Of a stretch of DNA of 10,480 bases, positions 6,388-10,480 are shown one piece after another. Below the pieces are notes generated by a model. It did not search any database. It was not told the origin of the DNA and saw only the letters and a program-made list of their open reading frames with translations. The position numbers and the translations under genes are program-made. The stretch comes from an uncultured Ruminococcus sp. (GTDB lineage: Bacteria > Bacillota > Clostridia > Oscillospirales > Acutalibacteraceae), in the NCBI GenBank assembly GCA_946414115.1, contig CAMKNF010000058.1, positions 1 to 10,480 on the forward strand. Direction: 5' to 3'. The stretch's first letter is position 1, and the number at the start of each line of letters is the position of its first letter.

Positions 6388-7822
6388 CAGCCTTACAAAA
6401 TGCCAAAGCAATAGCACCATTGTTGGTTTCTTCATACAATTCCTCTTTTTGCCCCCCAAGTAATATTTCATGGAAGTAAAAGTCTCTAAGATTGTTATTT
6501 TTAGCTACATAAGACATTTTTACATAGCGATTTTCTTCATTTGTTGTTGTGAAGTAAACAAATTTCTTATCCATTGTTTCAAGAGCACGCAGATTATGAG
6601 AAGTAAATATCAGTTGACCTTTTGCGTGTTTACTTATTATTCGAAGAAGTTCGCCTAACAGATATTCAAAAATTCCTGAATCAAGTTCATCAATAGCAAC
6701 GGTTGTAGAAGGGTTGTTATACATAACAATTAAAAGCTGAAGTATTGATACAAGCTTTTTTATTCCTTCAGATTCATTTGCCATTGATATTTTTTTCCCA
6801 TTTCTGTTAGAATAAAGTTGTACTTGAACAAACTCGTTGCCATCAGCAGCATATTGAGTACCAACTATTTCAAGATGAACAGTCAGATTTGGTATTATCG
6901 TTACAAGAACAGTATTCATACTGTTGATTGCACGACTAACTAAATCATAGGCTTCCTTAGGAATATCACTAACAGAAGTTAAGTTTATTGCAATATTACC
7001 AACCGACATGTGATTATTATCTTCAAATTTAAATACAAATGGTAATGCAGCGTTGAGATTAATTAACCCAATGTTTTTTGTTCCAAATACAAAAAGATTT
7101 CCGTTCGCAAAACGAACAAGGTGCTCGATAATTATTAAAGAAGCATCTTTTTTATCGCTATTTCTATAATCGTCTCTGAATTCCTTTAATGTTTCAATAC
7201 AGAAAATAAAAGATTTTGAACTGTCATGACTGATTTTTTTGCTTATTAGAAGATTATTTTGTGAAACCTTTGAATTATTTGTTAAAGATACAAATTTTGT
7301 GTTAGGTAAAAATGTAGATTCAGATTCTGAATAATAATCATAGTCAATTATTGGCTTCATTGGCGTTTTAACTTTTTTGTCTAAATTAACATAGGAAGCA
7401 GATAATACTTCTTTAGAAACAGCTAATTTAGGAATCTTTTTATTCTGTTCTAATGAAGTTAATGTGTTTTCAATAGTTTCATAATATTTTTCAAGTTGCA
7501 CAAAGTATTTTACAGAGTATTTCTGAACTTTGTTATCAGAAATAACAAATTCTGCGCAAATCTCGCTATTCTTGCTATCAACAGAAATCATATCAATAAG
7601 GCTTGATGGTAAAGATTGACCCATTAAAAGAAATTTAATGATTTCTATAACTTGAACTAATGTCGTTTTTCCTGAACCATTTTGTCCATATATTCCCAAA
7701 ATGCTGGGCTTAAATGTGAAATCAGTATTATCTGTTTTTACAAAATCAACGGTGCCTTTTTTTACATTTTTAAAATTCGTCAATGTAATTTTTTCGAATC
7801 TGACATTTAAAAAATTAGACAT
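6368..7822 (-). CDS. AAA family (OLD/AAA_15-AAA_21-like) ATPase of a two-gene putative defence operon
   Basis: 484 residues of the SMC/ABC-like OLD ATPase type. It begins KITLTNFKNVKKG, the usual N-terminal strand before Walker A GQNGSGKT (46-53). A long insert of about 290 residues with no recognised domain follows. Then come the signature-like SEG (351-353) in NESEGIKKLVSILQLL, Walker B with D378/E379 in AIDELDSG, and the switch histidine H409 in FTSHN. All ATPase elements are present. AAGGAGG lies 8 nt before ATG 7822, and a clear promoter precedes it. The downstream TOPRIM-like gene overlaps its 3' end. ATPase plus TOPRIM is the logic of PARIS (AriA/AriB) and, as a fusion, of Gabija GajA and OLD nucleases. 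Here the domains are on two proteins, and I cannot place the pair in a named system. The operon is visibly more AT-rich than the dockerin gene, as expected for transferred cargo. Confidence 0.82.
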   Translation of the reverse strand: MSNFLNVRFEKITLTNFKNVKKGTVDFVKTDNTDFTFKPSILGIYGQNGSGKTTLVQVIEIIKFLLMGQSLPSSLIDMISVDSKNSEICAEFVISDNKVQKYSVKYFVQLEKYYETIENTLTSLEQNKKIPKLAVSKEVLSASYVNLDKKVKTPMKPIIDYDYYSESESTFLPNTKFVSLTNNSKVSQNNLLISKKISHDSSKSFIFCIETLKEFRDDYRNSDKKDASLIIIEHLVRFANGNLFVFGTKNIGLINLNAALPFVFKFEDNNHMSVGNIAINLTSVSDIPKEAYDLVSRAINSMNTVLVTIIPNLTVHLEIVGTQYAADGNEFVQVQLYSNRNGKKISMANESEGIKKLVSILQLLIVMYNNPSTTVAIDELDSGIFEYLLGELLRIISKHAKGQLIFTSHNLRALETMDKKFVYFTTTNEENRYVKMSYVAKNNNLRDFYFHEILLGGQKEELYEETNNGAIALAFCKAGDSVES

Positions 7823-7843
7823 ATTGCATACCTCCTTAATTTA

Positions 7844-7871
7844 ATTATATCACACATGTAGAAATAGTCAA
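7844..7871 (-). promoter_or_regulatory. Promoter of the ATPase/TOPRIM operon
   Basis: On the minus strand TTGACT (7871-7866) and TATAAT (7849-7844) are 16 bp apart. Expected transcription start is about 7837, right at AAGGAGG (7837-7831), so the leader is again very short. Confidence 0.7.
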
Positions 7872-7875
7872 TACG

Positions 7876-7916
7876 AGAATAGATAAATCATACATTTTGT
7901 ACGATTTATCTATTCT
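7876..7916. promoter_or_regulatory. 14-bp inverted repeat just upstream of the ATPase promoter (candidate operator)
   Basis: AGAATAGATAAATC (7876-7889) is exactly complementary to GATTTATCTATTCT (7903-7916). Inside, after one mismatch, TACA/TGTA adds four pairs around a TTT loop. The palindrome ends 5 bp from the -35 box. No T-run follows on either strand, so it is more likely a protein-binding site than a terminator. Confidence 0.6.
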
Positions 7917-8149
7917 AACTTTGTAAAAAACTTATACGGTTTGATTTTAAAATACAAATAGAAAAGAATATTGATAAATGTGCCAAATTAAGTTAATAGA
8001 AAAATCAATATTGGCAAAGAACTTTTTATATTATTCTCAATAATACTTTATGTAAATAATTATTTTTTATTCTAATATATCAGACTTTTTATTTTCTTAT
8101 TTGTTTCTTCTATAACATAAAAATTGGTTGTAACATATATACTGTGATT
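7917..8149. other. AT-rich intergenic region, nothing recognised
   Basis: Very AT-rich, with no open frame having a ribosome binding site. The only structure noted is ATATTGAT near 7970 with ATCAATAT about 45 bp downstream, overlapping a GCCAA/TTGGC pair, so the two stems exclude each other. This could be an RNA switch or coincidence in AT-rich DNA. Together with the promoter region of the ATPase, it makes up the gene-free stretch 7823-8149. Confidence 0.4.
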
Positions 8150-8638
8150 TTAGCTGTGTAATGCAAGCTCTCTTTCTTGTTTTGCTGTATATTGTTGAGA
8201 ACCGAACATATCACGTATTTCATCAAGCGTTAATTCTCGCTTGCTCTTTTTTCTGTAAGGCTCTGTATGATAATACCAAGCCTGTTTTTTATGAGCATAT
8301 CGGAATTTTAAGTTTTTTAAGATTTCTTTGTGTTCTCTTGTATTGCCCGATACCCATATCCAAGAACCGCAGATTTCGACTTCAATGTCATTTAGGCTTG
8401 TAAGCACATTTATAATATTTATAAATTCCTGTGGGGTTTCTGTTGTTTCTTTGGTGTAGGTTTCGCCGCTTGAATTTGTATGCACATTTTTAAGGCGTTC
8501 CCAAATTGTTTCATATTCGCTTTGCATAACCTTAAATTCTTACGTATCACCGCCCAAATCGGGGTGAAGCTGTTTAGCTAATCTTCTGTATTCTTTTTTG
8601 AGTTCCTCGGCTGTTTTGCAGTTTGTAAAGTATTTCAT
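8150..8638 (-). pseudogene. J-domain (DnaJ-like) accessory gene interrupted by an in-frame TAA
   Basis: On the minus strand an ATG at 8638, with AAAGGAG 9 nt upstream, starts MKYFTNCKTAEELKK, then RRLAKQLHPDLGGDT. This is a short J domain with its HPD motif at residues 25-27. Codon 33 is TAA (8542-8540). The same frame then continues EFKVMQSEYETIWERLKN for a further 130 codons, including GSWIWVSGNTREHKE and KKQAWYYHTEPYRKKSKR, the conserved C-terminal module of these proteins in clostridial conjugative elements. Family members usually read GGDTxEEF at the break, so a single GAA to TAA change explains it. The part after the stop could be re-initiated at ATG 8527 (125 residues, AAGG nearby), but it would lack the J domain. 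Function of the intact family is unknown; it is regularly found in mobile-element gene clusters. No frameshift is seen, so the lesion looks recent. Confidence 0.75.
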
Positions 8639-8706
8639 ATTCGTTTGCTCCTTTGTTAATTTAAAATTTTGAATATTCGGTAATTTGAATTGGTGGGCTT
8701 TCGAAA

Positions 8707-8970
8707 GTCCGATTTTAAGTTGTCACGCTATTTTTCGCTCCTTTCTGAATTTAGGAATATTAGTCTAATCGTCATCGTATGGGCTTTTATAGCTCAAAAA
8801 AATGTAGTGAAAATCACTCTGTCAAGTAGCAAGTGAAATGAGTCGCCGTCAGGGCAATACTTGCAAGAGTGATTGAACGGAATAAAATTGAGCAATTAAA
8901 AGCCTGCGGTGACGATTTGAATATTCAAAATCAGGTCAGAGAAATGAGCGTGACACTTAAAAAATCGGAC
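8707..8970. repeat. Large imperfect palindrome, arms of about 115-120 bp
   Basis: The plus strand 8707-8828 aligns with the minus strand 8970-8858 along its whole length with small gaps. Matching blocks in order are GTCCGATTTT, GTCACGCT, GAATATT, AATCGTCAyCG, GGCTTTTA with GCTCAA, AATCACTCT and CAAGTA. The innermost 17 bp (8812-8828 / 8858-8874) differ at only two positions and enclose a 29-nt loop. One arm (8869-8970, plus strand) retains an open frame (EQLKACGDDLNIQNQ); the other reads through several stops. It may be two inverted copies of one segment or a selected long hairpin, such as a single-strand origin. Confidence 0.65.
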
Positions 8971-9008
8971 ACAAAAATAAAACCGTCGGTACAAAACATA
9001 CCGACGGT
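8971..9008 (-). terminator. Rho-independent terminator of the XRE regulator gene
   Basis: ACCGTCGGTA (8982-8991) and TACCGACGGT (8999-9008) form a perfect 10-bp stem with a 7-nt loop. On the minus strand it is followed by TTTTATTTTTGT. It lies about 110 bases beyond the stop of the XRE gene, the only minus-strand gene pointing at it. Confidence 0.8.
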
Positions 9009-9117
9009 AAAAACGACGCAAGAGCAATTTATTTGCCCTTGGCTTGCCCTGTATTCAATTTTCATTGTGATTTAATATAAGAATATCCAAAAAGGTAAAA
9101 TCGGCTGAAACAGGCGT

Positions 9118-9411
9118 TTAAAGCCTGTTCTTTCGAATAACATTGATTGTATGCCGTAAAAGGTCAATTTCATCATCTGTAAGGTCGCTGACATCTAAAT
9201 ATTTTTGCTTATCTTCAATTCCCAACAGATAATCTGTTGTAACGTGAAATACCTTTGCAATTTTAATTAATATTTCAGGAGAGGGATTGCGTTCTGAAAG
9301 CTCGTAATAGCTGACTGTCGCTTTTGTAATCCATAGCTTGTCAGCTAATTGTTTTTGTGAAAGTCCTGCATTCAGCCGTAATTCTTTAAGTCTGTTTCCA
9401 AAGTCAACCAT
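9118..9411 (-). CDS. XRE-family (HTH_3) transcriptional regulator
   Basis: 97 residues, the usual length for a stand-alone Cro/CI-type repressor. The HTH_3 domain spans about 6-62: RLKELRLNAGLSQKQLADKL, the recognition helix region ITKATVSYYELSERNPS, then LIKIAKVFHVTTDYLLG. A short acidic-to-basic helical tail (DLTDDEIDLLRHTINVIRK) probably dimerises. GGAGG lies 6-7 nt before the ATG. It is divergent from the dockerin gene, and the 240-bp spacer contains TTGAC boxes and a short palindrome that may be its operator. In mobile elements such genes often repress excision and transfer; here that role is inferred from position only. Confidence 0.88.
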   Translation of the reverse strand: MVDFGNRLKELRLNAGLSQKQLADKLWITKATVSYYELSERNPSPEILIKIAKVFHVTTDYLLGIEDKQKYLDVSDLTDDEIDLLRHTINVIRKNRL

Positions 9412-9461
9412 AGTTTACCTCCGCACAACTGTTATTTTACCAATTTAGCATACAAATAGTG

Positions 9462-9512
9462 TTGACAAAGTATATAAATATAGTTGACTATAAAATAATT
9501 TTGTGATAGTAT
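9462..9512. promoter_or_regulatory. Repeated TTGAC boxes with a short palindrome: possible XRE operator and promoter
   Basis: GTTGACA (9461-9467) and GTTGACT (9483-9489) are 22 bp apart, each preceded by a nearby ATAGT. The second lies in ATAGTTGACTAT (9480-9491), which has perfect 5-bp arms. TTGACT (9484-9489) with TAGTAT (9507-9512) at 17 bp would make a plus-strand promoter overlapping the palindrome. Repeats at this position between an XRE gene and a divergent gene are typical operators. No clear minus-strand -10 was found for the XRE gene itself. Confidence 0.4.
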
Positions 9513-9556
9513 GAAAATATGAAATGTACTTAATTGCATTTATTTTCTTTTAAATA

Positions 9557-9584
9557 TTGCAAAATATATGCAGAATGATATAAT
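9557..9584 (+). promoter_or_regulatory. Likely promoter of the dockerin-protein gene
   Basis: TTGCAA (9557-9562), 16 bp, TATAAT (9579-9584). The leader would be about 60 nt and ends with a strong AGGAGGT (9639-9645) before ATG 9653. Confidence 0.6.
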
Positions 9585-9652
9585 ATAACTATAAATAGAC
9601 GTAAAATATCTTTTATTATACTATTACTTAAAAATAACAGGAGGTAAGGAAA

Positions 9653-10480
9653 ATGAAACAAACATTGAAAATCAAAATCGCAAGCACAGTGCTTTCTCTT
9701 GCGTTTGCAACATCAATCATTCCCATTTGTTCAGCATCAGCCGCTGAAACACAGAAAACCATACTCGGTGACGCAAATGGTGACGGTACAATATCTATCC
9801 TTGACGCAACAGAGGTTCAGAAACTCATTGTGAATGAAAAAAGTATGACTGACACACAGGAACTCACAACAGACGTAAACGAAGACGGTACGACATCCAT
9901 CACAGATGCAACCGCAATTCAGAAATACATTGTCGGTGACTTAAAAGATAACATCGGCAAAACTTGGTCTGACGCAATCACCGAGACTGTAACCCATCCT
10001 GCTGAGACAGCAAAGACAACAAAATTAAGATACGCATATCTTGTTGTAAACGTATGTAATGTATGTGATACACCATTTATAAACCCTGACGGAACAACAT
10101 ACCCGCCCGGAGACCACAATGCAGAAACAGGTCACGGCGGTTACAGAACACAGTATGACTGGTACTATGTAGATGATAACAATATCTACCACGACCTTGA
10201 TGATGACGGTCACGTTCCGCACAAAATTGCAAACACAGAATATGAAAACGAAAAGAACGTATTTGACCCTGAGTTTGACCCATACTGGGGTTGGGTAGCA
10301 ATTGATGCATACAACAGCACTCACGATGACCAGTACAGCAAAACATCAACAATTTGGTCATATTGCCACGACTGTAACGCTGACGGGACATCCATCTATG
10401 ATGAAAATGGTAATGTAACAAATTACAAAAATGATGGTCAGTTCAAAATTACACAACCCGTGGAGATTACAATCTACCCT
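9653..10480 (+). CDS. Secreted dockerin type I protein (3' end outside window)
   Basis: 276 codons are visible, open to the window edge. Residues 1-31 are a signal peptide: a K-rich start, the hydrophobic core STVLSLAFATSIIPI, and a cleavage region near SASAA. A complete type I dockerin follows at about 37-96, with two calcium loops, DANGDGTISILD (40-51) and DVNEDGTTSITD (74-85), each continuing into an ATxxQKxI helix. The dockerin is N-terminal rather than at the usual C-terminus. After a linker, residues 125-276 form a region I do not recognise, rich in D, Y, W and H, with CNVC (135-138) and CHDC (238-241). These cysteines could bind metal or form disulphides. Dockerins attach proteins to cohesins of cellulosome-type scaffolds, as in Ruminococcus, or occur in surface proteins without enzymes. 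GC content and codon use are visibly higher-GC than in the ATPase operon, which fits host DNA outside the mobile element. Confidence 0.85.
   Translation, partial: MKQTLKIKIASTVLSLAFATSIIPICSASAAETQKTILGDANGDGTISILDATEVQKLIVNEKSMTDTQELTTDVNEDGTTSITDATAIQKYIVGDLKDNIGKTWSDAITETVTHPAETAKTTKLRYAYLVVNVCNVCDTPFINPDGTTYPPGDHNAETGHGGYRTQYDWYYVDDNNIYHDLDDDGHVPHKIANTEYENEKNVFDPEFDPYWGWVAIDAYNSTHDDQYSKTSTIWSYCHDCNADGTSIYDENGNVTNYKNDGQFKITQPVEITIYP

Larger units (their letters stand above)
8655..9117. other. Gene-poor region holding a large imperfect palindrome and a terminator
   Basis: No convincing gene. From 8707 to 8970 the sequence forms a large imperfect inverted repeat (listed separately), and 8971-9008 is the terminator of the XRE gene. 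On the minus strand just before the J-domain gene, bases about 8709-8662 read FESPPIQITEYSKF and a stop, which looks like a protein C-terminus, but a stop interrupts the frame 5' of it; probably gene debris. On the plus strand a frame is open from about 8836 to 9075. It has no ribosome binding site and is crossed by the minus-strand terminator. Confidence 0.45.
3574..9420. mobile_element. Putative integrated mobilizable element (right border unresolved)
   Basis: Proposed from context: a tRNA-fMet att remnant on the left, then the small helical protein, hairpin array and MobV relaxase (mobilization), the ATPase/TOPRIM pair (cargo), a broken J-domain gene of a type common in conjugative and mobilizable elements, and an XRE repressor. 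The dockerin gene after 9653 looks like host DNA. I find no integrase and no second copy of the 45-nt att core, so the right end is a guess. The element could be decayed, could extend past the window, or could lie to the left of 3574 with these genes belonging to a neighbour. Confidence 0.35.

Noticed and set aside
6388..6471. N-terminal extension of the TOPRIM-like gene up to ATG 6471
   Set aside because: These 28 codons lie wholly within the ATPase coding region in another frame and read as out-of-frame sequence. The conserved protein begins at SRKKILFFIVEG.
8869..9075. Plus-strand open frame of 68 codons
   Set aside because: No ribosome binding site, GTG start within the palindrome arm, and crossed by the minus-strand terminator at 8971-9008. 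It may be the better-kept copy of a decayed small gene, but is not supported as an active one.
10077..10421. Minus-strand open frames within the dockerin gene
   Set aside because: They are antisense to a clear secreted-protein gene and show His/Cys/Arg-rich mirror composition.

Overview
The window looks like accessory DNA from a low-GC, Gram-positive gut anaerobe of the Clostridia, most likely a Ruminococcus-like Oscillospiraceae. The pointers are strong AGGAGG-type ribosome binding sites, AT-rich spacers, a secreted protein with a type I dockerin, a remnant of a cysteine-pair surface-protein repeat, and a MobV-type relaxase next to a J-domain gene. No species can be named from the sequence alone.

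Left part (1-3313): the tail of an unidentified gene; a 41-bp-period AT-rich repeat with a promoter; a 478-residue AlbA_2/GHKL ATP-binding putative regulator; a frame-broken remnant of a secreted surface protein; and an AAA_14/DUF4143 ATPase whose promoter carries a perfect 11-bp inverted repeat.

Middle (3314-5592): four tandem 11-bp repeats, then the last 45 nt of an initiator tRNA-fMet gene (anticodon loop to CCA) with its terminator. The 5' half of the tRNA is missing, so this is an attachment-site remnant of an integrated element. To its right lie a 21-bp tandem repeat, a 73-residue helical protein, six back-to-back perfect hairpins, and a 411-residue MobV/Mob_Pre relaxase ending in a strong terminator. 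This is the mobilization module. No integrase and no second att copy are in the window.

Right part (5647-9411, minus strand): a two-gene operon of an OLD/AAA_15-like ATPase followed, with overlap, by a small TOPRIM-like protein. It looks like cargo and is a candidate phage-defence pair. Its promoter has a 14-bp inverted repeat just upstream of the -35. Next come a J-domain gene broken by one in-frame TAA just after the HPD loop, a large imperfect palindrome of about 260 bp (8707-8970), and an XRE repressor with its own terminator and a likely operator.

Right end (9557-10480): promoter and first 276 codons of a secreted protein with a signal peptide, two dockerin calcium loops and two CxxC motifs. 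It is cut by the window edge and probably belongs to the host.

The least conventional structures are the six-hairpin array (4093-4263), the 8707-8970 palindrome, the ATPase/TOPRIM pair and the tRNA-fMet att junction.
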